From NCBI GenBank assembly GCA_018715225.1, contig DVMB01000045.1, forward strand, positions 1 to 7,942: 7,942 nucleotides of DNA. The letters are read 5' to 3'. Origin of the DNA: Candidatus Onthoplasma faecigallinarum (GTDB lineage Bacteria; Bacillota; Clostridia; Christensenellales; UBA1242). Shown piece after piece: positions 1 through 6,063 of this stretch. The translations under genes were made by a program, and so were the position numbers. The notes below the pieces were generated by a model that worked only from the letters and a program-made list of their open reading frames with translations, did no database searches and was not told the origin of the DNA. Every line of letters starts with the position of its first letter. Position 1 is the first letter of the stretch.

Positions 1-1
1 A

Positions 2-2506
2 AACAAATATTTGCAATTAATAGACGAACTGACAAAGAGCGAAGGCGAAAAGGAAGAAAATCAACGAGCAATAATTGATAATTTGTCCAAACTTACTGAT
101 TTGAAGGCTAACCTCTCTGGATATATTGCAAAACGTGATACAATGCAAGAAAACATCAAACAGGACAAAGAAAAACTTGAGGCATTGCTAAGCGAAAAAA
201 GGTCATTGTTAGATGAATATAACCAATTAAAAAATGAAGTAGATAATCTATCAAAAACAAAAACAAGTAAAGAAGATAATATTGAAAAAATCAACACAAA
301 AATAAGGACTGTTACTGAAGCAATAGATGAATTTAACAACAAAATCTACGCCTTGAGGACGAGTATTTCGAACGATACCAATAGAAAAAATATATTGACT
401 AATTTGCAGGCAGATTTCGAAGGATATCAATTTGCAGTCAAAAGATTGTTACAAGAGAGCAAAAAGAACGCCACTCTCAACAATGCAATAAAAGGAGTAG
501 TTGGCAACATCATTTCTGTCGACAGCAAGTACCAGACGGCAATTGAAATCGCACTAGGTGGCAGTATTCAAAACATCGTTACAAAAGATGAAAATGACGC
601 CAAAATATTGATTAATTATCTAAAAGAATCAAGATTGGGCAGAGCAACATTCTTGCCTATATCTGCTGTCAAACCTAGAAGTCTATCTAGTAGCGATAGG
701 CAATTCTTATCCTCAAACGGCTGTCTAGGTGTGGCAAGCGAATTGGTAAAGACGGACAATATCTATAAATCAGTCATAGATAGCCTACTAGGTGCGACTG
801 TCGTGTGTGATACGCTAGACAATGCAGTAAATCTTGCTAAGCGAAGCGGATATTCATTCAGGATTGTAACTCTAGAGGGCGATATATTGTCTCCACAAGG
901 TAGTATGTCGGGTGGAAGCAAAAAGAGCAATGATAGTTCACTTTTAGGTAAAGAAAATGAAATCAAAAACCTTACTAAAAATATTGAAGAAAAAACAAAA
1001 GAACTAGAAAATATCAATTCGCAATTTGCGTCATACAACAATGCTCTAACAAAATTAAAGGACCTTTTATCTAGCGAAACAAATGGCTTACAATCATTAA
1101 ATAACGAGTATTATTCAAAAAATACTAGATTGGAGAGCATGAAACAGAATTTAGATTCGTTGGAAGAAGATATGTTTTCGTTGAATAGCCAACTGAAAAT
1201 CGCCGAAAATATTGTTCAAGATTTAAACACAAAAATTAATTCTATCGACCAAGCGGAACTAGATTATACATCTACTCAGGCAAAGGTGGGCGAGTTTAAT
1301 GAAAACAACAAAAACGCCTATGAAGAATTGAAACAAAAGAGAGATGAGTATCAAGAGATAGTAACACAATCAAAGATCAAGATAGCGTCTACAGAAGAGA
1401 AGATAAGGTCGCTAAATAAAGATATCGAAACTTATACGCAAGAAATTGCGAACGTCAAAAAATCAATAGAAAATGTTCAAAATGAATTATCTAGCCAGAC
1501 TAGAGTCTATGATGAAGCAATGTCGCTAAACAAATCAAAACAAGAAGATACTGAGACTGAGAACATTAAAAATGAAATAGATGAATTAAATTCTAAATTG
1601 GCACAATTTGATGAATTCAAGCAGACATTGATGAAAGAATTAAAAGATTTGGACGACAAAAAGACAGTAATCAGCAACGATATTGCTAGATTGAATAATA
1701 AAATTTATCAGGAAGAGACCAAACTGCAAAAGGTAGACATAGATATAGAAAACATGCAAGAACGTATCTATGAAGAATACGAAATGACATATAACGATTG
1801 TCTACCATTCAAATCTCAAGATGAGAATTTTGATATAAAAGAAACGTTGATAAAGATAAACAAGATCAAAAATCAAATCACTGCCTTAGGATACGTGAAC
1901 ATCAACGCAATAGAAGAATACAAGAGCGAGGGTGCTAGATACGAAGAGATGAATTCTCAGGTAGAGGATCTAAAGAAGGCAGAAGAAGACGCAATCAAGA
2001 TCATCAAAGACTTATCTAGTGAGATGCTTGAGAAATTCAATACCGAGTTTGTCAAGATTCAAGAAAATTTCACGAAGGTATTCAAAGAACTCTTTGGTGG
2101 TGGCAACGCAAGATTGGAGTTGTTGCCGAGCGAAGATCCGCTGGCTGCGGGGGTAGAGATTATTGCTCAACCACCAGGAAAAGTCTTGCAACAAATATCC
2201 TTGCTGAGTGGTGGAGAAAAGACCATGACCGCCATAGCGATATTGTTCGCAATATTAAAATTGAAACCAATGCCATTCTGTTTCTTGGACGAAATAGAGG
2301 CGGCTCTTGATGATGCGAACATCGAAAGATACGCAAGATACCTCAAGAGATTTAGCGACGAGACACAATTTATCGTCATCACGCACAGAAAACCTACTAT
2401 GGAATTAGCGGACTCATTGTACGGCGTAACGATGGAAGAAAAGGGTGTCAGCAAGATAGTCTCAGTGAAATTGAGCGATGCAGTCAAGGCTGTAGATGCA
2501 AAATAA
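2..2506 (+). CDS. smc: Chromosome partition protein Smc, 3' portion (5' end outside window)
   Basis: Smc is the ATPase core of the condensin-like complex that compacts and segregates the nucleoid with ScpA and ScpB. The frame is open to the left edge, so the N-terminal head with Walker A and much of the first coiled coil are missing: about 834 residues are visible against roughly 1,180 for the family. Counting from the TTG at position 11, the end of coiled coil one is followed by the hinge at about residues 160-305 (starting GVVGNIISV, ending near the Gly/Ser-rich GSMSGGS). A long Lys/Glu-rich returning coil follows. The family stretch LGYVNINAIEEY lies near 626-637. The C-terminal head has the ABC signature LLSGGEK at about 731-737 and Walker B FCFLDEIEAALD with Asp760/Glu761. 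The C-terminal THRKPTMELADSLYGVTMEEKGVS is also Smc-like. The apparent TTG start at 11 is only an internal Leu codon. The identification is very secure. Confidence 0.97.
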   Translation, partial: NKYLQLIDELTKSEGEKEENQRAIIDNLSKLTDLKANLSGYIAKRDTMQENIKQDKEKLEALLSEKRSLLDEYNQLKNEVDNLSKTKTSKEDNIEKINTKIRTVTEAIDEFNNKIYALRTSISNDTNRKNILTNLQADFEGYQFAVKRLLQESKKNATLNNAIKGVVGNIISVDSKYQTAIEIALGGSIQNIVTKDENDAKILINYLKESRLGRATFLPISAVKPRSLSSSDRQFLSSNGCLGVASELVKTDNIYKSVIDSLLGATVVCDTLDNAVNLAKRSGYSFRIVTLEGDILSPQGSMSGGSKKSNDSSLLGKENEIKNLTKNIEEKTKELENINSQFASYNNALTKLKDLLSSETNGLQSLNNEYYSKNTRLESMKQNLDSLEEDMFSLNSQLKIAENIVQDLNTKINSIDQAELDYTSTQAKVGEFNENNKNAYEELKQKRDEYQEIVTQSKIKIASTEEKIRSLNKDIETYTQEIANVKKSIENVQNELSSQTRVYDEAMSLNKSKQEDTETENIKNEIDELNSKLAQFDEFKQTLMKELKDLDDKKTVISNDIARLNNKIYQEETKLQKVDIDIENMQERIYEEYEMTYNDCLPFKSQDENFDIKETLIKINKIKNQITALGYVNINAIEEYKSEGARYEEMNSQVEDLKKAEEDAIKIIKDLSSEMLEKFNTEFVKIQENFTKVFKELFGGGNARLELLPSEDPLAAGVEIIAQPPGKVLQQISLLSGGEKTMTAIAILFAILKLKPMPFCFLDEIEAALDDANIERYARYLKRFSDETQFIVITHRKPTMELADSLYGVTMEEKGVSKIVSVKLSDAVKAVDAK

Positions 2507-2514
2507 TAATATGC

Positions 2515-2552
2515 ATATATGGTGTATTTAATTATTAAAATACACTATATAT
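2515..2552 (+). other. AT-rich stem-loop between smc and ftsY
   Basis: Positions 2515-2529 pair with 2538-2552 as a 15-bp stem containing one G-U pair, with an 8-nt loop. The stem is AT-rich and is followed only by a broken T run (ttcatttt), so it is at best a weak or partial terminator. It sits 11 nt before the ftsY ribosome site and could instead be a processing or stability hairpin that separates smc and ftsY expression. The structure is read directly from the sequence; its role is inference. Confidence 0.5.
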
Positions 2553-2573
2553 TTCATTTTAATAGGAGTAGTT

Positions 2574-3437
2574 ATGGGAATATTTAAGAAATTTTTTGAC
2601 AAATTGAAATACACATTCAAGCGTACAGAACTCGACGCTGACTTTTATGATGAATTAGAAAGTATATTAATTTCTAGCGATATGGGGGTGGAAACCGCCA
2701 TGGACATCATGGACGAATTGCGTGATATATGCAAAAGGAAATTAATAAAAGATGTCGAGCACGCCCAAATAGAATTGAAGCAGTTATTGATTGAAAAATT
2801 GAATGTGAGACCAGTAGAATTTGAATATCCTATGATTATCATAGTCGTTGGAGTGAATGGGGTCGGGAAAACGACATCTATTGCCAAAATCACAAAATAT
2901 TTTTTGAAAAAAAAGAAAAACGTCATATTGGCTGCGGGCGACACATTCCGTGCTGCTGCTACAGAGCAACTATCTAATTGGGCGGATAAATTGAAAGTAA
3001 AGATAATTAAACAGGGCGAGGGGGCAGATTCCGCTGCCGTAGTATTTGATGCGATAAGCAGTATGAAAGCAAAGAACAATGATGTTTTGATTGTAGACAC
3101 TGCGGGAAGATTGCACACCAAGACGAATCTCATGAAAGAGTTAGAAAAAATCAACAATATCATCACTAGAGAATATCCAGAGGCTAAAAAGATGAATTTG
3201 ATAGTTTTGGACGCATCTATTGGACAAAATTCAATAGCACAAGTCAAGGCATTTAAAGACAGCGTCAACATTGACGGAATTATCCTTACGAAATTGGACG
3301 GCACTTCAAAAGGTGGAGTTGTCTATCCTATAATCAACGAACTCCATGTACCGATAATCTTTACAGGTTTTGGGGAGGGAGTCGACGATCTAGCTGTGTT
3401 TGATGCAGAAAATTTTGTCAATAAAATATTAATGTAA
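2574..3437 (+). CDS. ftsY: Signal recognition particle receptor FtsY
   Basis: FtsY is the membrane-associated SRP receptor GTPase. It pairs with Ffh to deliver ribosome-nascent chain complexes to the Sec translocon. The 287-residue protein is essentially an NG domain: an N-terminal helical bundle at about 1-80 (GIFKKFFDKLKYTFKRT may help membrane contact), then the GTPase. Visible GTPase motifs are G1 GVNGVGKT at 93-100, the insertion-box motif GDTFRAAA at 122-129, G3 DTAGR at 175-179, G4 TKLD at 239-242 and the G5-type GFGEG at 265-269. The usual DATTGQN reads DASIGQN at 213-219, a mild variant. The long acidic A domain of proteobacterial FtsY is absent, as is common in Firmicutes. The ATG at 2574 is preceded by AGGAG at 2564-2568. 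It lies 67 nt after smc in the same orientation. Confidence 0.98.
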   Translation: MGIFKKFFDKLKYTFKRTELDADFYDELESILISSDMGVETAMDIMDELRDICKRKLIKDVEHAQIELKQLLIEKLNVRPVEFEYPMIIIVVGVNGVGKTTSIAKITKYFLKKKKNVILAAGDTFRAAATEQLSNWADKLKVKIIKQGEGADSAAVVFDAISSMKAKNNDVLIVDTAGRLHTKTNLMKELEKINNIITREYPEAKKMNLIVLDASIGQNSIAQVKAFKDSVNIDGIILTKLDGTSKGGVVYPIINELHVPIIFTGFGEGVDDLAVFDAENFVNKILM

Positions 3438-3534
3438 TGGAATTAATATAAATATTGAGTAATTAAAATATTAATGCAAAAAAATTAATTAAAATGCAAA
3501 CAAATAGGCAAAATCAAATTTAAAAGGGTAAAGT

Positions 3535-3855
3535 ATGGACATAAAAAGGCGTGTTGAAATTGCTGTTTTGGTCAAATATTATGGTGGCATCTTGACGGAA
3601 AAACAGCGTGAAATTATAAGTATGTATGTAGACAACAATTTGTCGTTTAAAGAAGTTAGTGAAGAATTGCAGATCACGAGGCAGGCAGTGAAAGATTCTT
3701 TGGACAACGCAATTGAGACTCTAGAAAACACCGAAAATAAATTGCATTTTATTGCTCGAGATGATAAAATAAAAAAACTATTAGAAAACAAACTTTCTAA
3801 TCAAATTGATATGAGTACAAGATTGGAGATCTTGTCTATACTGGAGGGTAATTAA
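3535..3855 (+). CDS. ylxM: YlxM/p13-type helix-turn-helix protein, SRP-associated
   Basis: YlxM is a small DNA- or RNA-binding-like protein encoded next to ffh in Firmicutes, where work in streptococci links it to SRP function. This 106-residue product has the family length. It carries a sigma-70 region-4-like helix-turn-helix: LTEKQREIISMYVDNNLSFKEVSEELQITRQAV appears in consecutive segments over about residues 20-52, with the recognition helix around ITRQAVKDSL. The C-terminal half is charged and helical. The ATG at 3535 has only a weak AGGG-type ribosome site at about 3524-3528. A 97-nt AT-rich gap separates it from ftsY, and I see no confident promoter or terminator there. Its stop codon overlaps the ffh start by one base (TAATG at 3853-3857), which implies translational coupling. 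The broad role is known for the family; the exact molecular function is not settled. Confidence 0.93.
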   Translation: MDIKRRVEIAVLVKYYGGILTEKQREIISMYVDNNLSFKEVSEELQITRQAVKDSLDNAIETLENTENKLHFIARDDKIKKLLENKLSNQIDMSTRLEILSILEGN

Positions 3856-5201
3856 TGGCACTATTTTCAAGTTTGAGCGAAAGATTAAATCATATATTTA
3901 GCAAGATGACAAAGCATGGCAAATTGACTGCATTGGAAATAAAAGAAGCCATGCGTGAAATTAGAGTGGCTCTATTAGAAGCGGACGTCAATTTTACTGT
4001 GGCAAAGAATTTTATTGCAAAGGTCAGTGAATTGGCAGTAGGCGAAGACATTTTGAAAAGTTTGACCCCGACTCAGCAAGTTATAAAAATCGTGCGTGAC
4101 AATTTGATTGAACTGATGGGCGGAGAGAATCAAAAACTCAATGTCTCGCCAAAACCGCCTACAATCATCATGATGTGTGGTTTGCAGGGTAGTGGTAAAA
4201 CGACTCTGTGCGGAAAGTTGGCTTTGAAACTAAAGAAAGAGGGTAAAAAACCGCTCTTGGTAGCGTGTGATATTTATCGTCCGGCAGCGATTGACCAACT
4301 GAAAGTCCTAGGAAAATCAATTCAAATAGATGTCTTTGAACGTGGGACACAAAACCCAGTCAAGACCTGCAAAGAAGCCATAGCATATGCAGAGAAATTT
4401 GCACTTGACACAGTCATCATTGATACTGCTGGGCGTTTGCAGATAGACGAAAAATTGATGGATGAATTGAAGGAAATCAAAAAAGCAATCAACCCAACCG
4501 AAATCCTGCTCGTAATTGACGCTATGATAGGACAAGAAGCAGTGGCTGTCTCAAAGGCATTCAATGACGCATTGGATGTTACAGGCGTTGTGCTGACAAA
4601 GATTGACGGAGACACACGTGGTGGGGCTGCTCTTTCCATTCGCTCTGTAATAGGAAAACCAATCAAATTCGTAGGCGTAGGTGAGAAATTGACCGACCTA
4701 GAACCTTTCTATCCAGATAGAATGGCGTCCAGAATTTTGGGTATGGGCGACGTGCTGACCTTGATAGACAAAGCACAAGAAGCGGTCGACGAGCAGACAG
4801 CAAAAGAACTGGAAAGGAAATTCAAAGAAAATAGTTTTGATCTAAATGACTATATAGAACAAGTAAATTCGCTGAAAAAGATGGGCGGACTAAAGTCAGT
4901 GCTTTCAATGATGCCAGGACTTGGCGGAAAATTGAAACAGATAGAAGATCAAATCGACGAAAAAGCACTAGAACGAAACAAAGCCATTATCCAATCTATG
5001 ACCCCAAAAGAGAGGGGAAACCCTGACATCATCAATGGAAGTAGACGTCAAAGGATAGCAAAAGGGGCAGGCGTACAGGTAAGCGACGTCAATCAACTCA
5101 TCAAACAATTTAACCAATCCAAAGAAATGATGCGTATGATGAAGAATCCAAAAGCTTATGGCGGTAAAATGGCAATGATAAGAAAATTAATGGGCAATTA
5201 A
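3855..5201 (+). CDS. ffh: Signal recognition particle protein Ffh (SRP54 homologue)
   Basis: Ffh binds 4.5S/scRNA and hydrophobic signal sequences. Its GTPase pairs with FtsY at the membrane. The 448 residues have the usual family length and order. The N domain is about 1-85. In the G domain, G1 GLQGSGKTT is at 109-117, CDIYRPAA at 138-145, G3 DTAGR at 190-194, G4 TKID at 248-251, GDTRGGAAL at 252-260 and GVGEK at 274-278. The Met-rich M domain runs from about 295, with the finger-loop segment LSMMPGLGGK near 350-359. The RNA-binding signature around MTPKERGNPDIINGSRRQR lies at 382-400. The start is supported by GGAGGG at 3843-3848 and by the one-base overlap with ylxM. The last 20 codons (5139-5198, residues 429-448) are the segment repeated twice downstream in recoded form. 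The gene itself looks intact. Confidence 0.98.
   Translation: MALFSSLSERLNHIFSKMTKHGKLTALEIKEAMREIRVALLEADVNFTVAKNFIAKVSELAVGEDILKSLTPTQQVIKIVRDNLIELMGGENQKLNVSPKPPTIIMMCGLQGSGKTTLCGKLALKLKKEGKKPLLVACDIYRPAAIDQLKVLGKSIQIDVFERGTQNPVKTCKEAIAYAEKFALDTVIIDTAGRLQIDEKLMDELKEIKKAINPTEILLVIDAMIGQEAVAVSKAFNDALDVTGVVLTKIDGDTRGGAALSIRSVIGKPIKFVGVGEKLTDLEPFYPDRMASRILGMGDVLTLIDKAQEAVDEQTAKELERKFKENSFDLNDYIEQVNSLKKMGGLKSVLSMMPGLGGKLKQIEDQIDEKALERNKAIIQSMTPKERGNPDIINGSRRQRIAKGAGVQVSDVNQLIKQFNQSKEMMRMMKNPKAYGGKMAMIRKLMGN
5139..5201 (+). repeat. ffh 3'-end repeat, copy 1 (in the functional gene)
   Basis: These are the last 20 codons plus stop of ffh, encoding MKNPKAYGGKMAMIRKLMGN. The segment is the reference for two downstream copies. 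Homology between the copies begins at this ATG codon and ends at the stop; the sequence before the ATG is unrelated among the three. This is the pattern expected if the segment, or part of it, is a recombination core. Confidence 0.85.
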
Positions 5202-5231
5202 TAAGCTTTTGGGTTGTGAAGAATACAGCTC

Positions 5232-5254
5232 GTCCAAAAATCTCATTTTTGGAC
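5232..5254. repeat. Perfect hairpin 8 nt before ffh-end copy 2
   Basis: GTCCAAAAAT and ATTTTTGGAC form a perfect 10-bp stem around the loop CTC. It starts 31 nt after the ffh stop and ends 8 nt before the ATG of copy 2. No T tract follows (the next bases are TTGAACAG), so it does not look like an ordinary intrinsic terminator. A similar 3-nt-loop hairpin precedes copy 3. A remnant of a mobile-element end is possible but unproven. Confidence 0.7.
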
Positions 5255-5262
5255 TTGAACAG

Positions 5263-5334
5263 ATGAAAAACCCTAAAGCATACGGTGGAAAATTTAAGAT
5301 GATGAAGAACTTGTTTAACGGCGGTGGCTTTTAA
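5263..5334 (+). pseudogene. Displaced ffh 3'-end fragment, copy 2
   Basis: This is a 23-codon fragment ending in TAA that reads MKNPKAYGGKFKMMKNLFNG then GGF. Its first ten residues equal the Ffh C-terminal segment exactly, yet seven of those ten codons differ from copy 1, all synonymously. The tail then diverges. Synonymous-only change means this stretch evolved as the translated end of an ffh gene, probably in another lineage, and was not made by recent tandem duplication here. There is no ribosome site in front of the ATG, so it is unlikely to be expressed alone. Its frame is +1 relative to ffh and is stop-free back to 5191, so it overlaps the real ffh end. Best explanation: an old gene end displaced by insertion at ffh. 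Confidence 0.75.
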
Positions 5335-5379
5335 TCTTAAATTTTCAAGCGTTGATTTAGAGAAAAGCTGTCATCATTA

Positions 5380-5406
5380 CATATGGCAAAATTATTTTGC
5401 CATATG
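5380..5406. repeat. Perfect hairpin 4 nt before ffh-end copy 3
   Basis: CATATGGCAAAA and TTTTGCCATATG form a perfect 12-bp stem around the loop TTA, ending 4 nt before the ATG of copy 3. It differs in sequence from the first hairpin but has the same placement and loop length. No T run follows the stem, so a role as a classical terminator is unlikely. The paired recurrence with the ffh fragments suggests that hairpin plus gene end travel or form together. Confidence 0.7.
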
Positions 5407-5410
5407 CGAG

Positions 5411-5473
5411 ATGAAAAATCCAAAAGCGTATGGCGGAAAAATGGCTATGATACGCAAACTCATGGGGCAATAA
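5411..5473 (+). pseudogene. Displaced ffh 3'-end fragment, copy 3
   Basis: These 20 codons plus stop encode MKNPKAYGGKMAMIRKLMGQ. The peptide differs from the real Ffh end only in the last residue (Gln for Asn). At DNA level 52 of 63 bases match copy 1: eight codons differ, seven of them synonymously (for example AGA to CGC and TTA to CTC). A strong terminator starts 12 nt after its stop, so this copy may be the original chromosomal ffh end, now cut off from the gene. It has no ribosome site. Its frame is stop-free back to 5306, overlapping copy 2 in a different frame. Confidence 0.78.
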
Positions 5474-5484
5474 ATTGCAAAAAG

Positions 5485-5513
5485 TTATAGTAAACTTTAC
5501 TATAATTTTTTTT
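5485..5513 (+). terminator. Intrinsic terminator after ffh-end copy 3
   Basis: TTATAGTA (5485-5492) and TACTATAA (5498-5505) form an 8-bp stem with a 5-nt loop, directly followed by eight T (5506-5513). It would end transcription of the ylxM-ffh unit. Its position 12 nt behind copy 3, and about 280 nt behind the real ffh stop, suggests that it is the ancestral ffh terminator. Confidence 0.85.
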
Positions 5514-5525
5514 AATAAAAATTCT

Positions 5526-5543
5526 TATTCCTGTTTAGGAATA
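5526..5543. promoter_or_regulatory. Inverted repeat before the HTH gene (possible operator)
   Basis: TATTCC, a 6-nt loop and GGAATA form an inverted repeat just upstream of the candidate -35 box of the small HTH gene. Such a site could bind the encoded Cro/C1-like protein, but a repeat this short in AT-rich DNA is only suggestive. Confidence 0.3.
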
Positions 5544-5546
5544 TTC

Positions 5547-5575
5547 AAGACAGATCCTTTTTATTATTGTAGAAT
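5547..5575 (+). promoter_or_regulatory. Candidate promoter of the HTH gene
   Basis: AAGACA (5547-5552) is separated by 17 nt from TAGAAT (5570-5575). The -35 box matches TTGACA at 4 of 6 positions and the -10 box matches TATAAT at 5 of 6. The start of transcription would fall at about 5582, at the edge of the ribosome site, giving a very short leader. That makes the call tentative. Confidence 0.35.
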
Positions 5576-5593
5576 GTGAAAAGGAGAATGTTT

Positions 5594-5825
5594 ATGAGGA
5601 ATAGAATTAAAATTGAAATGGTATATGATTATATGAAAAAGAACAATCTATCAAAAACGAAGTTCTGCAAGATGTGTAAAGTTAGCCCTGCGATATTCAA
5701 AAAAAATAGAGATGTTCAATCTCAGTGGCAGACAGATAGTGAAAGGTTACAATTTTAATATCGCAACATTATTTAAGATTGCGAAATTCATAGGCGTTAA
5801 GTTGTATGAATTGTTTGAAAATTGA
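5594..5825 (+). pseudogene. Small Cro/C1-type HTH regulator, frameshifted in an A8 run
   Basis: The reading frame starts at ATG 5594, placed 7 nt after AAGGAG (5581-5586); the in-frame GTG at 5576 lies before the ribosome site. It encodes MRNRIKIEMVYDYMKKNNLS and then KTKFCKMCKVSPAIFKK, a typical XRE-type helix-turn-helix. At 5699-5706 there are eight A. In the existing frame the protein then runs into unrelated residues and stops at 5758. If one A is removed, the frame continues as IEMFNLSGRQIVKGYNFNIA, then TLFKIAKFIGVKLYELFEN, and stops at TGA 5823-5825. That tail is a typical end of such small regulators (helical, KIAKFIGV, LYELF). The restored protein would be 76-77 residues. This may be a real mutation, a sequencing indel, or a slippage-dependent gene; the sequence alone cannot say which. 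The DNA target is unknown. Confidence 0.8.
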
Positions 5826-5852
5826 TTTGCTTTTTACATATTCTTAAGAGAC

Positions 5853-5893
5853 AAAAGGAGGGCTTGTAAAGTAAATATTGCTATCCTTTTTTT
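5853..5893 (+). terminator. Probable terminator of the HTH gene
   Basis: Positions 5853-5863 (starting AAAAGGA) pair with 5880-5890 (ending TCCTTTT) in an 11-bp stem with one mismatch and one G-U pair. The loop is 16 nt, and the T run 5887-5893 overlaps and follows the 3' arm. It lies 27 nt behind the restored HTH stop. The 5' arm contains a strong Shine-Dalgarno-like AAGGAGGG, but no credible start codon and open frame follow it. Confidence 0.5.
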
Positions 5894-5930
5894 GAAATAA
5901 TTGCTAAATATGTACAGGTATGTTTAAACG

Positions 5931-5962
5931 TTGACGAGAAAAATAATCATACAATATATTGT
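5931..5962 (+). promoter_or_regulatory. Candidate rightward promoter with a palindrome over its -10 box
   Basis: TTGACG (5931-5936) lies 18 nt before TATATT (5955-5960), each matching consensus at 5 of 6 positions. The -10 box lies inside the perfect 12-bp palindrome ACAATATATTGT (5951-5962), a layout typical of repressed promoters. A transcript would run through the hairpin at 5979-6003 and become antisense to the 3' end of the 405-residue gene. No protein-coding frame on this strand follows it, so function is uncertain. Confidence 0.35.
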
Positions 5963-5969
5963 GTAAATA

Positions 5970-6003
5970 AATATAAAAAACCACAAGTCATATGCTTGTG
6001 GTT
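5970..6003 (-). terminator. Intrinsic terminator of the minus-strand 405-residue gene
   Basis: AACCACAAG (5979-5987) and CTTGTGGTT (5995-6003) form a perfect 9-bp stem with a 7-nt loop. Read on the minus strand, the stem is followed by a run of T (plus-strand A at 5975-5980). It lies about 60 nt after the stop of the minus-strand gene. Read on the plus strand it is followed by CGATTTTCC, a much poorer terminator. Confidence 0.85.
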
Positions 6004-6006
6004 CGA

Positions 6007-6046
6007 TTTTCCAGATTAATCATATCACAAAATTTGATATTGTCAA
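6007..6046 (-). promoter_or_regulatory. Orphan promoter and leader copy facing the terminator
   Basis: On the minus strand TTGACA (6046-6041) is 16 nt from TATGAT (6024-6019), a strong SigA-type promoter just beyond the stop of the 405-residue gene. The predicted start near 6012 is followed within about 10 nt by the terminator hairpin, so the product would be an RNA of roughly 40 nt. The segment resembles the real promoter and leader of the gene at 7284-7328, sharing TTGACAATAT, ATATG and TTAATCT followed by a GGA-type site. It is therefore probably a decayed copy of that region. Confidence 0.55.
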
Positions 6047-6063
6047 TACCTATTTTTAAAAAT

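Noticed and set aside
2645..3304. A 219-codon open frame on the minus strand inside ftsY
   Set aside because: It lies entirely antisense to a well-conserved gene with all its GTPase motifs. Its protein is Ser/Phe/Asn-rich, as expected from the reverse of AT-rich coding DNA, and no family is recognisable.
3438..3534. Promoter or RNA element between ftsY and ylxM
   Set aside because: The 97-nt gap is very AT-rich with many weak matches, but no -35/-10 pair with good spacing and no convincing stem stands out.
4322..4666. A 114-codon minus-strand open frame inside ffh
   Set aside because: It is antisense to the Ffh GTPase core, has no recognisable motif, and is best explained as a shadow of codon usage.
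5232..5406. The two perfect hairpins as ordinary terminators of ffh
   Set aside because: Neither stem is followed by a T run; the bona fide terminator lies at 5485-5513.
5139..5473. CRISPR-like array from the three spaced repeats
   Set aside because: Repeats are only 60-83% alike, begin at a codon and end at a stop, differ in length, have unequal spacers of 61 and 76 nt, and no cas genes are present. They are copies of a coding end.
5139..5473. Diversity-generating retroelement with template and variable repeats
   Set aside because: Differences are mostly synonymous and not confined to adenine positions, and there is no reverse transcriptase in the window.
5263..5473. Copies 2 and 3 as independent small-peptide genes
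   Set aside because: Neither ATG has a ribosome site, although genuine genes here have AGGAG-type sites. Sequence identity to the Ffh end explains their coding signature.
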